Source: Mucilaginibacter mallensis
Lineage (GTDB): Bacteria > Bacteroidota > Bacteroidia > Sphingobacteriales > Sphingobacteriaceae
Assembly: GCF_900105165.1 (NCBI RefSeq)
Contig: NZ_LT629740.1
Span: 5,828,001 to 5,892,000, forward strand
Direction of reading: 5' to 3'
DNA: 64,000 nt
Shown: piece by piece, positions 43,117 through 50,496 of the stretch
Position numbering within the stretch: the stretch's first letter is position 1
Layout: each line of letters starts with the position of its first letter
Position numbers and translations under genes: made by a program
Notes under the pieces: model-generated
Told to the model about the DNA's origin: nothing
Database searches by the model: none
Seen by the model: only the letters and a program-made list of their open reading frames with translations

Positions 43117-43140
43117 AATTTTAACATAAGTGTTAAAATT
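43117..43140. promoter_or_regulatory. Shared 24-bp palindrome, site 3 (perfect)
   Basis: AATTTTAACA and TGTTAAAATT are exact complements around TAAG. It is 42 bases upstream of the oxoamine synthase ATG. Sites 1 and 2 match it at most positions, including the asymmetric AAG-TG centre. The rest of 43141-43366 shows nothing. Confidence 0.7.
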
Positions 43141-43366
43141 ACAACTATATGTTGTAACATCTTTACTCTGGAATGACAATACTTTAGCTGACAAGCTAAA
43201 GTTTGCTTATAATTGGCAGGAATAAAGATCTTTCCGTTAATTATGATTAAGAAATCCTGCCTACAGAATTTAACTAATAGCTATTTTAAGAGCCTCCAAA
43301 GTTTCGTTAAAGCTAATACGTTAATACCCAAAAACGCACAGTGACCCCAGTCTTTACCTCATGATT

Positions 43367-43804
43367 TCATAATGAGATTGGGTTCGGATATACATAAACA
43401 TCCCTTTTTTCATCATATTGAACCAATCCTTTTGTTACTAACTTTTCATAAATATCAGTCATTTTTTTCACCCGGCTTTCACCAGGAATTTTTGATACAC
43501 GTTTGGAACTTGAAATAATATTTTTCTTGTAATAGCCAAAAAGTTCCGGCAGCATGGCTTCGCAAATTCCCATGCCTTTTACACAGTCACCCTCATCTCT
43601 TGTCTGAGACAGAATCTTTATTTCAGCATCAATTTCCAACGCTTGAAATGTATAGGTGCCTTTTATTCCTTTATCAATAGGGCGAACTGTAAATTCATCC
43701 ACCATTATGTTATCACCATCAGCTTGCAAAAACTCCCCTTTGCCACAAAACCAGTAAAATTCATACTCTACTTCATCCCAATTTTTACTTTTAAAATTTT
43801 TCAT
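43367..43804 (-). CDS. Hypothetical protein, about 145 residues
   Basis: From the ATG at 43804 the product begins MKNFKSKNWDEVEYEFYWFC. It has GEFLQADGDNIMVDEFTVRP, a middle with EGDCVKGMGICEAMLPEL (two Cys) and a basic C-terminal half (KKNIISSSKRVSKIPGESRV, KKMTDIYEKLVTKGLVQYDE) that may be a small DNA-binding winged domain. No family recognised. Reading extends upstream to 43936 but that part is membrane-like and unlikely. It lies next to the integrase and may be element-encoded. Confidence 0.55.
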   Translation of the reverse strand: MKNFKSKNWDEVEYEFYWFCGKGEFLQADGDNIMVDEFTVRPIDKGIKGTYTFQALEIDAEIKILSQTRDEGDCVKGMGICEAMLPELFGYYKKNIISSSKRVSKIPGESRVKKMTDIYEKLVTKGLVQYDEKRDVYVYPNPISL

Positions 43805-43993
43805 AATACAAAAATAAACCATTTGGAAAGGCTTATAAAGGCTATTATTTTTTAATAAAAAACATTTGCATCCAACAATTATTAGTAGCATCAACCGCAT
43901 AAGAAACTGGGAGATAGACCTTGAATTTACCATCAAGTCACAAAATCAGGAACGTGATTTCAAGATATTGCAATAGCTAAAAAAATAATATCG

Positions 43994-44028
43994 AAACCTC
44001 TCCGGCAATCGTTGCCGGAGAGGTTTTT
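43994..44028. terminator. Strong bidirectional terminator
   Basis: AAACCTCTCCGGCAA pairs exactly with TTGCCGGAGAGGTTT around TCG, with A and T runs at the ends. The surrounding gap 43805-44209 holds only short frames: a 37-residue single-helix frame on the minus strand near 44030-44140 is too weak to call. Confidence 0.75.
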
Positions 44029-44209
44029 AATAGGTATGATTATTTATTTGTTTTTTTTGCAATGTGTAGTAAAGAAACAATATCCAAAAGCCAAAACCAA
44101 TCATAAATGCTGGTAATTTATTTGCGCATTGTTGCATATAAAAAGCCCTCCGTTCCAATTATAGAAGTTAGGCATAACAAAATGAATGTTCTCATAGCGG
44201 AATTAATTA

Positions 44210-45559
44210 TTATGCGCTTACAAGGCGCATAGTTTTCCTTTGATCATTTGGGTTATTTAATTCTTTCACTGACTCTTTTACTTTCAGTTTATATGGCTTA
44301 TCAGGCTTCGGTTTCACCAGTTTTCTCAAAAACTTCATAACAGAAACCTGCACGTTATCAACGATGCTCCAATCCTTTTCGATATAAATATCAGTGGTTT
44401 TGTGTTCTCCATCAACATGGTTTAAAGCCTCTGCAATATCTTCTTTTGCAATTTTACATTTGTTTCGTGCGATAGTAGCAAATGTATGCCTCGCCCAATA
44501 AAAGGTAACTTCAGGGATACCCGTTGTATTTCGCAAGAGTTTCATTCCTTTGCTTAAAGCGGTATCTAACCCGTTATAGGTGCTATATCTATCCTGTAAT
44601 TTCCCAATGTATTTTTCCAGCAATGGTCTTGCCTCGGGAACAATTTTTATACTGATAAACGCGCCGTCATCACGAAGGCTACTCGTTTTTGAGCGATTGT
44701 ACTCTAACCTGGTACTTTGTGGGTCGTAACCATCAAGATTATAAAAGTCAACGGCGTTCATACCACACATATAAAAACTGAGCAGAAATAAATCTCTGGC
44801 TAATTCAGCCCGCCCGCCGGGTTCTACCACGCAATTTTTGATTTTGACAAGTTGTTCACCGGGAATATTCCTCTTCCTGGTCTTTGGCGGTGCGCCGATT
44901 TTATAGACCTTAAAGGGATAATGTTTTATCTTAACAACGCCTATGTCTTCATTGTTGTAAACCTTTCGGGCCTCATTGAAAAGGGTACGCAAATCACGCA
45001 TGTGGGAATAAACACCGCCAACCTGCATACCTTTTTCCGTTGTGGTCACTTCATTACCTAACTGGTTAATCCGACTCATGGTACGGTCGTTTTGCAGCCA
45101 TTTTTCATAAGCGAACAGCATTCCGGAATTGATCTCTATGATGGAAACACTTTTCTTTTTGAAATAATCAATAAGACTATTCCTCACAGCCCTATGATTG
45201 TTTGCGGTTCCATCTCGCTTTACTTTCCTTAAAGAAATGATATGCTGAGTGCAAAAAGCAATAAAATCCACTTCCTTATCCTTGTTAACCAAGTAGGCTT
45301 TTAAATCATCACAAGTAAAGAAGTCCAGCTTTGGGCCGAGATCGCCGATGGTCTTCCGGTAATCTACTAACGTTTCGTCTAATGATTTCAGGATATGCTT
45401 GTCCTTGATTTTTAAGTCTTCATCAAGTTGCCGGGCGGTAACATAATGGTTTGTTTCAATAAACCGGCGTACATCTTTGTGAAAAACTTTAATTTGTACA
45501 TGGAAGGTTCCATCCTCCCTTTTAAATTGGTCGTAAACCACAGCATTTACAGTTGCCAT
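44210..45559 (-). CDS. Tyrosine-type site-specific integrase (phage integrase SAM-like)
   Basis: 449 residues from the ATG at 45559 (MATVNAVVYDQFKREDGTFH). Arm-binding N terminus (residues 1-90), SAM-like core-binding domain (about 110-215; VDFIAFCTQHIISLRKVKRD) and catalytic domain (about 225-420). Catalytic residues: Arg in ELARDLFLLSFYMCGMNAVD; the second box is YWARHTFATIA, with Tyr in place of the first His, common in this Bacteroidota group; His in LNHVDGEHK; nucleophile Tyr in TTDIYIEKDW. It appears intact. Upstream are arm-type repeats, a terminator and a tRNA 3' end, the usual arrangement at the end of an integrative element. Confidence 0.9.
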   Translation of the reverse strand: MATVNAVVYDQFKREDGTFHVQIKVFHKDVRRFIETNHYVTARQLDEDLKIKDKHILKSLDETLVDYRKTIGDLGPKLDFFTCDDLKAYLVNKDKEVDFIAFCTQHIISLRKVKRDGTANNHRAVRNSLIDYFKKKSVSIIEINSGMLFAYEKWLQNDRTMSRINQLGNEVTTTEKGMQVGGVYSHMRDLRTLFNEARKVYNNEDIGVVKIKHYPFKVYKIGAPPKTRKRNIPGEQLVKIKNCVVEPGGRAELARDLFLLSFYMCGMNAVDFYNLDGYDPQSTRLEYNRSKTSSLRDDGAFISIKIVPEARPLLEKYIGKLQDRYSTYNGLDTALSKGMKLLRNTTGIPEVTFYWARHTFATIARNKCKIAKEDIAEALNHVDGEHKTTDIYIEKDWSIVDNVQVSVMKFLRKLVKPKPDKPYKLKVKESVKELNNPNDQRKTMRLVSA

Positions 45560-45591
45560 AATCTTGTTTTTTTTTAGGCCACGTAAAAACG

Positions 45592-45632
45592 CCATGACGG
45601 AATGGTGACGGTTTTACGTGAAGTTCAACAAA
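45592..45632. repeat. Integrase-upstream repeat, copy 2
   Basis: Matches 23539-23579 at 36 of 41 positions. It is overlapped by a 9-bp inverted repeat, CACGTAAAA (45580-45588) with TTTTACGTG (45612-45620). Candidate arm-type or autoregulatory integrase sites. Confidence 0.6.
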
Positions 45633-45707
45633 TAATTATGCAAGTCCCGACTTTTATGCAGATTTACGACGTCGGGTCGTGGTCGGTAAAAACCGCTCAA
45701 ATATACG

Positions 45708-45744
45708 AAAAAAGGCCATTTTGACTATCAAAATGACCTTTTTT
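45708..45744. terminator. Hairpin terminator at the element end
   Basis: AAAAAAGGCCATTTTGA pairs with TCAAAATGACCTTTTTT (one mismatch) around CTA. It insulates the integrase from DNA beyond the attachment site. Confidence 0.75.
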
Positions 45745-45749
45745 ACTCG

Positions 45750-45803
45750 TGCGCCCACCTGGGCTCGAACCAGGGACCAAAAGATTATGAGTCTTCTACT
45801 CTA
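45750..45803 (-). other. 3' part of a tRNA with CAU anticodon (probable attachment site)
   Basis: On the minus strand: anticodon stem GAAGA/TCTTT with loop CTCATAA (anticodon CAU), variable loop TGGTC, T arm CCTGG-TTCGAGC-CCAGG, acceptor strand TGGGCGC and discriminator A. The matching 5' acceptor strand (GCGCCCA) and D arm are missing: above 45803 the DNA turns AT-rich. It is therefore a tRNA end carried by, or left by, an integrated element (methionine or isoleucine-2 type). The second att copy was not found in the window. Confidence 0.75.
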
Positions 45804-45886
45804 TATTATTATAAATAATTGATTATTAAATAGTTATAAAATAAATCATGTAGACCAAAAGATTACTTATTGAGACCAAAAGACTA
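45775..45886 (+). repeat. Three GACCAAAAGATTA repeats derived from the tRNA
   Basis: Copies at 45775-45787 (inside the tRNA end), 45853-45865 and 45874-45886 (GACCAAAAGACTA). The first corresponds to the variable loop and anticodon stem of the tRNA, so the other two may be traces of repeated integration or slippage. Confidence 0.5.
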
Positions 45887-45939
45887 TTTATTGAATTAAA
45901 AGGGTCACTTTTCTGGGTTGAAAACATTTAAATAATTAT

Positions 45940-46183
45940 TCATATACCAATATTAGCAAACCCGCTGTGGTACAAATAGGATTGTGAATTAATACGTTTA
46001 TTCTCAACATAAGCTATATTAGCCAAGCCTTTATCACGTTCAATGAAACCTACAGGATTCAAATTACTGGCATAAAGGCGCTGAATGACTGCAATAGGGA
46101 TTTTTTAAAGATTCTGCATACTGGCGAACTTTACCGTTTTTACAATCAGTAAAAAATCGTTCAACACGATGACCAATCTGAGG
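45940..46183 (-). pseudogene. Frameshifted regulator-like gene fragment
   Basis: Minus-strand codons read QIGHRVERFFTDCKNGKVRQ and YAESLKNP. After a one-base shift near 46098 they continue IAVIQRLYASNLNPVGFIER and DKGLANIAYVENKRINSQSY to a stop at 45940. The opening resembles the first helices of small XRE/phage-repressor regulators. Family call is weak; the broken state is clear. Confidence 0.4.
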
Positions 46184-46188
46184 AAGAG

Positions 46189-46398
46189 GTGATAAATACG
46201 ACCTTTCCGCCTGAGATTTTTAATATTGGTGAAATACAAGTTGAAATCAGCGCGATAGCAGGGAAAAATGGTATTAGTAAAAGTAGCTTAATCGAATTAC
46301 TTTATGTTGCATCATACAACATCGCCTTTCGACTAAACTTAATTGCTAAGGTCGATGAAGATACTCAACAGGGAGTAAAGACAGTTTATTTCAATTAG
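46189..46398 (+). CDS. Possible 69-residue ORF or gene fragment
   Basis: A GTG-started frame contains FPPEIFNIGEIQVEISAIAG, then SKSSLIELLYVASYNIAFRL and DTQQGVKTVYF. It is protein-like but has no ATG, no recognised family, and borders a pseudogene, so it may be a C-terminal remnant. Confidence 0.3.
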   Translation: MINTTFPPEIFNIGEIQVEISAIAGKNGISKSSLIELLYVASYNIAFRLNLIAKVDEDTQQGVKTVYFN

Positions 46399-46459
46399 AA
46401 CCAAACTATCAATATCCCTTGGTCCTAATTGAAAGCTAAATACGGGCTTTGTCAAGCTT

Positions 46460-47428
46460 TCAAAACTTCTGAAATGCAATAACCTGATTTTTGATCGGTT
46501 TAACAGTTCTTAAATAAGCATAGATTGCTGCAAGATCGTTGGCCTTCATTCCGGCATACATATACCATGGCATTGGTATATGTGGGTCACCGGGATTAAG
46601 TTTAGCCGCTTGCTTTTCTTTACCTTCAAAGCTTTTAAATCGTTGGATGAATATATCTTTACTCCATGATCCAATACCGGTTAGCTTATCCGGTGTAATA
46701 TTTGCAGAACGTACAACACCGCCTTGCTGCTTAAATTCCATCCCACCGCCAAATTCTGTCCCAGGGATGATATCCCCGTGAGATCTTTTACTATGACAAT
46801 CCATACAAGCCGCTGCGTTAACGAGGTAAGCGCCATACTTGATGGTATCATTTTCCGATGGTAGCTTGCCCAAATTTGCCTTATGCGGCATAGTATTAAT
46901 AATAAAATTGACCGGAAAGTCAATTTCTGATGCCGGTATGTCTTTTTTAATTGCGGGAATTGAACGCAAATAAGCAATAATGCTATATACGTCTTCTTTA
47001 TCCATCTGCCCGATATGATCCCAGGGCATTAGTGGAAAGATGGCTTTGCCAAATTTGTTCTCCCCGGTAGTTAGCGCCCTGAATATTTCGCCATCTGTCC
47101 AACTGAGTAATTTATAAGGGGTTATATTAGATGCGTAAAACTTGCCGGGAAGGCCCATCTGCTGATCAAACTTTTCACCTCCGGCCCCAAAGCCGCCCAC
47201 TACCGGGCTTCCGTACAAACTCTCATCTTTGGTGCTGTGACAGTCCATACAAGCAGAAACGTGGTTGGCTAAATAATCACCTCGTTTTATTCGTTCTGCT
47301 GTGCGTTCTATTTTAATTTGAGGTGCTGCGCCAGTGTCCGGTAACGCCACCTTTACATAAGTCCCGGCGGCAGCCACGATTACCAACAACCCGAGTAGAA
47401 TAAATCCAATTACTTTTACTGCTTTCAT
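46460..47428 (-). CDS. Membrane-anchored dihaem cytochrome c
   Basis: 322 residues. N-terminal membrane anchor (IGFILLGLLVIVAAAGTYV) and two haem c sites, SACMDCHSTKD near residue 60 and AACMDCHSKRS near residue 215, each followed by a distal Met region (FPLMPWDHIG; HIPMPWYMYAG). This is the two-domain type that receives electrons from periplasmic dehydrogenases. No dehydrogenase gene adjoins, so the donor is unknown. Divergent from the HxlR gene at 47649 and facing its operator. Confidence 0.88.
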   Translation of the reverse strand: MKAVKVIGFILLGLLVIVAAAGTYVKVALPDTGAAPQIKIERTAERIKRGDYLANHVSACMDCHSTKDESLYGSPVVGGFGAGGEKFDQQMGLPGKFYASNITPYKLLSWTDGEIFRALTTGENKFGKAIFPLMPWDHIGQMDKEDVYSIIAYLRSIPAIKKDIPASEIDFPVNFIINTMPHKANLGKLPSENDTIKYGAYLVNAAACMDCHSKRSHGDIIPGTEFGGGMEFKQQGGVVRSANITPDKLTGIGSWSKDIFIQRFKSFEGKEKQAAKLNPGDPHIPMPWYMYAGMKANDLAAIYAYLRTVKPIKNQVIAFQKF

Positions 47429-47581
47429 ACTATGCTAATTTTGTGCTTACAAGTTTTAAAAGACATAAATAACAAGGCGGAAACCTGTTGATAATGCTGC
47501 GGTTACGTGTTTTCCGATCGTACCTGTGGCACTATTATTAATTTTTTATTCACTTTTTTTACCAAAACTAATCTATAACTT

Positions 47582-47621
47582 TACCTTTGTCAAGTAATGA
47601 CACATTTGTCAAGTATTGACA
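47582..47621 (+). promoter_or_regulatory. HxlR promoter with two TGTCA-N5-TGACA palindromes
   Basis: A TACCTTTG -7-like box (47582-47589) is followed by TGTCA-AGTAA-TGACA (47588-47602) and TGTCA-AGTAT-TGACA (47607-47621), 19 bases apart. The sites cover the expected transcription start, a classic repressor position. Confidence 0.7.
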
Positions 47622-47648
47622 TATTAGACACTAATACTTATTATCAGC

Positions 47649-47987
47649 ATGTTAACAGAAGAAATAATTGAAAAAAAAGTAGAGCTGGATTGTGATTGCT
47701 CGATATTAGGATCAATCAGCATCATAAGCGGCAAGTGGAAACCTGTTATTATCTGGATGTTATTATCAGGCCCAAAGCGATTTGGTGAGCTTCATAAAAC
47801 AATTGAAGGTATAGCACTAAAGGTATTATCCAGGCATTTAAAAGAGTTGGAAGCTGACGGTATCATCAATAGGAAAGTATATGCCGAAGTACCGCCAAAG
47901 GTGGAATATACACTTACTGAAAAGGGCATGTCACTCAACGACGTGATGCAGCTATTAGCAGAATGGGGTAAAAAGAATAATAGCTGA
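47649..47987 (+). CDS. HxlR-family winged-helix transcriptional regulator
   Basis: 112 residues: VELDCDCSILGSISIISGKW, KVLSRHLKELEADGIINRKV, wing VEYTLTEKG and dimer helix LAEWG. Two N-terminal cysteines (CDC) could sense thiol-reactive agents. Its own promoter bears two perfect TGTCA/TGACA sites, so it is probably autoregulated and controls the divergent cytochrome c gene. Confidence 0.88.
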   Translation: MLTEEIIEKKVELDCDCSILGSISIISGKWKPVIIWMLLSGPKRFGELHKTIEGIALKVLSRHLKELEADGIINRKVYAEVPPKVEYTLTEKGMSLNDVMQLLAEWGKKNNS

Positions 47988-48008
47988 ATAAGAGATTTTA
48001 ATATATAT

Positions 48009-48049
48009 CCAAGATACATTCCCTGTCTGGAATAGGGAATGTATCTTGG
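48009..48049. terminator. Bidirectional terminator between convergent genes
   Basis: CCAAGATACATTCCC and GGGAATGTATCTTGG form a perfect 15-bp stem with an 11-base loop. Confidence 0.75.
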
Positions 48050-48097
48050 AATTTCTATTAATGTATCCTACAACTGTTACCAGTCCATTTATGACAG

Positions 48098-49270
48098 CTA
48101 TTTCTGCAGAATTGAAAGGTTATGAAGGTTTCTCATCCTTGCAATAATGGCCCAACTATAAAAGTTATTAACCACGCCGATAAGCAATTCATTATTACCT
48201 TCCTTCAGCGGGATATTTATGGTTGAGTTATCTATATTCAGGCAGCCGTTAGGGAATTTGCTCAAAGGCAAACCGAACTGGTTTTTATCCGCATCAACCA
48301 ACTTTTTGTTTACGAATACATAAACCTCATCACAAAAACCCAATTGCATTTGCACCACCTGTTCTTTGGTGGAGTTGATAATAGTTTTCAACCAAACATA
48401 CCGCCCGGTATCGCTGGAACCAAACTTACGCGATAAGTTAATCACGCCCCGGCGTTCGGCCACAATAGGTGTCCATTTGGTAGTATCTTTAGGCAGATCC
48501 TGGTCTATCAGTTCCCTGCCCTGCGCCATAAGTTGTGCGGATGTAACATCCCAACGGCGGATATAGTTAATGTCATGCTTAGCCGGATCAATTCCTTCAA
48601 CAGGCGAAAGCCCTTCAGTTTCATTAGGTTTGATAATCAGGTTTGCAAAGTACGCCAGCCCATCAAAACCGATGGATCCGGTAATGCTATTACTTTCCAG
48701 TCGTGGAATTTCTAACACCGGCTCATTCATATCATTAACATATACCCGCATCTGCATCCCGTATACAACCAGTTTTACATGGTTCCACTCTTTATTATGA
48801 ATAGGCGCGGGGCCATCAAAATGCGACATCATATTAAAAAGCAACACGCCGTTTACTACCGGGGCATATTGTATGTCGTCATCATCTCGTTTAGTATCGT
48901 CTTTTTTAGTTCGAAGATATATGTATTCAGATTCCTTCGCATTTTGCTGTCTAAAATAAATACCAATCGGGCCGAAGCCCCTTGTTTCAGCATCTATTGG
49001 CTGGGTATCAAACTCAATAGTTCCATTGCTGAAGTTAATTCCCTTTACACTTATCTCGTTACTATGAGGAGCCATTTTAATAGCCTTAACACCCTTGTAG
49101 TTTACAAACTTGGCTTTTGTAGCAGTTGTATCCCAATAAGTAGGCTCAAAGGGGATATTGACGATTTTGATTTTGCCTGTTTTTTGTTGTGCCGAACAGA
49201 CATTATTAATAAATAATATGATAAGCAAGCTAAATGCTAACCAGTTGTTTTTTGCGCGTTTATGTTTCAT
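48098..49270 (-). CDS. Secreted protein with LamG/DUF1080-like fold
   Basis: 390 residues. Signal peptide (FSLLIILFINNVCSAQ). Residues about 55-205 form a concanavalin-like sandwich (NGTIEFDTQPIDAETRGFGP, EWNHVKLVVYGMQMRVYVND, SITGSIGFDGLAYFANLIIK) as in DUF1080/3-keto-disaccharide hydrolase-like proteins. The C-terminal 120 residues look like a beta-galactosidase-type jelly roll (VWLKTIINSTKEQVVQMQLG, NELLIGVVNNFYSW). Binding or modifying a carbohydrate or plant/phenolic polymer outside the cell is likely but unproved. It follows the beta-helix gene at 49273 with a 2-base gap. Confidence 0.72.
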   Translation of the reverse strand: MKHKRAKNNWLAFSLLIILFINNVCSAQQKTGKIKIVNIPFEPTYWDTTATKAKFVNYKGVKAIKMAPHSNEISVKGINFSNGTIEFDTQPIDAETRGFGPIGIYFRQQNAKESEYIYLRTKKDDTKRDDDDIQYAPVVNGVLLFNMMSHFDGPAPIHNKEWNHVKLVVYGMQMRVYVNDMNEPVLEIPRLESNSITGSIGFDGLAYFANLIIKPNETEGLSPVEGIDPAKHDINYIRRWDVTSAQLMAQGRELIDQDLPKDTTKWTPIVAERRGVINLSRKFGSSDTGRYVWLKTIINSTKEQVVQMQLGFCDEVYVFVNKKLVDADKNQFGLPLSKFPNGCLNIDNSTINIPLKEGNNELLIGVVNNFYSWAIIARMRNLHNLSILQK

Positions 49271-49272
49271 TA

Positions 49273-50346
49273 TTATTGTTTTATAAAGATTCCGGCCGCG
49301 GTACTTTTCCCTGCGGATTTTGCTGTAAGATTGAGGTTATCTTTGGTGATGCCATCATCTGCGACAGCCACAAAGGAGATTTTTCCAGTTCTTTTAATGT
49401 TAACTTCTTTAATGTGTTTGTTGGGCTCAGCAAAAAACCTGTCCTGCGCTTTAGGGTAATTACCCACATAGTTTTTATTGTTGATGAAATAAGAATCGCT
49501 GAAGGTAAAATCCGGCTGGCCTTTTTCAACAGGGTAAACCATTACGTAATAGCAATTCGTAACAATATTGTTTTTAAAAATGAACTTCGGGATAGTACCG
49601 TCAAACCCGTACCAGATTGCGGTATTGTAAGCGCCGTCAATTATGGAGTGGGTTAAAGAAAAATCCTTAAAATTGCGGCCAAGCACGAATGCTATTTTGC
49701 TATTATGAAATATACAATGATCTACATGGATACCCGAACCTGTTGTCCAAAATGCGCTTTGTATAGGTGCTGAATTTGCTTCGCCGATAAAAAAGCATTG
49801 TGATACATTAAGGCCATCAAAACTTTTATCTTCCCTGCGGATGGGATAATAATAATGTACCTGGGTATTCGGGTTGCCCATAAATTTTAACCCCTTGATG
49901 GTTACATTGTTTTTTGCGATTAGCATCCCTTCGCAATGCGAGAACTCGTAAGTGGAGTTATTACCCGATAGTGAAACAATAACCGGCATAGCGGTGGGTT
50001 GCCAGGCTTTATCATCCGGCATAGTGGCAGCTTCAATGGTATAAGCCTGATTTTTATTGGCCGAATTGCTTTTGATAACAAGTTTATGTGTTAATGTATA
50101 TAAACCGGGTCCGAGTTTTAAGGTAACCGGGTCACTACTTGTAAAGCTGTTTGTTTTTGCTATTGCTTCATCAAGCGTTAAAATAGGATCATTGATAGCT
50201 CCGGTAGCATTGTTTTTTCCTTTTTGCGCATCTACATAAAGTGTTTGACCAGATATCCGGTTACTTAGGAGGGATAAAAAAACCATTAAAAATACCAGGG
50301 CGACATGGTACTTTTTTACAGTTGGTTTTAATAATTCACTTTTCAT
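49273..50346 (-). CDS. Secreted right-handed parallel beta-helix protein
   Basis: 357 residues. Signal peptide (HVALVFLMVFLSLLSNRISGQ without charge break), then LYVDAQKGKNNATGAINDPI, LTLDEAIAK, the usual start of pectate-lyase-like beta helices. Rungs with repeating I-x-G/N follow (NVTIKGLKFMGNPNTQ, GIHVDHCIFHNSKIAFVLGR, FIFKNNIVTNCYYVMVY). The fold is that of polysaccharide lyases and related surface proteins; no catalytic set can be assigned. Operon with 48098-49270, divergent from the membrane regulator at 50497. Confidence 0.75.
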   Translation of the reverse strand: MKSELLKPTVKKYHVALVFLMVFLSLLSNRISGQTLYVDAQKGKNNATGAINDPILTLDEAIAKTNSFTSSDPVTLKLGPGLYTLTHKLVIKSNSANKNQAYTIEAATMPDDKAWQPTAMPVIVSLSGNNSTYEFSHCEGMLIAKNNVTIKGLKFMGNPNTQVHYYYPIRREDKSFDGLNVSQCFFIGEANSAPIQSAFWTTGSGIHVDHCIFHNSKIAFVLGRNFKDFSLTHSIIDGAYNTAIWYGFDGTIPKFIFKNNIVTNCYYVMVYPVEKGQPDFTFSDSYFINNKNYVGNYPKAQDRFFAEPNKHIKEVNIKRTGKISFVAVADDGITKDNLNLTAKSAGKSTAAGIFIKQ

Positions 50347-50475
50347 GCTGCAATGTTACAGGTGCTTAGGCTGACCGGCAATTCATTTCGGTATTCAATT
50401 TATTCCATTTTGTATCACATTGTTTTACAGCGATTTAATTCAGTAGCTAAAAATAATTTTTAATTCGATTTGAGC

Positions 50476-50483
50476 TATCTTTG
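50476..50483 (+). promoter_or_regulatory. -7 box of the membrane regulator gene
   Basis: TATCTTTG matches the Bacteroidota TAnnTTTG consensus, 13 bases before the ATG at 50497. No clear -33 TTTG is visible. Confidence 0.4.
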
Positions 50484-50496
50484 TTTTTATTTGTAG

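Noticed and set aside
44030..44140. 37-codon single-helix frame on the minus strand
   Set aside because: Hydrophobic but short, no conserved pattern, no clear start region; not enough to call a gene.
45775..45886. Possible CRISPR-like array
   Set aside because: Only three short 13-base repeats, unequal spacing (78 and 21 bases), no cas genes; better explained by the tRNA attachment site.
48779..49656. Long plus-strand open frames over the LamG-like and beta-helix genes
   Set aside because: They are antisense shadows of genes with signal peptides and clear folds; their translations have no protein-like pattern.
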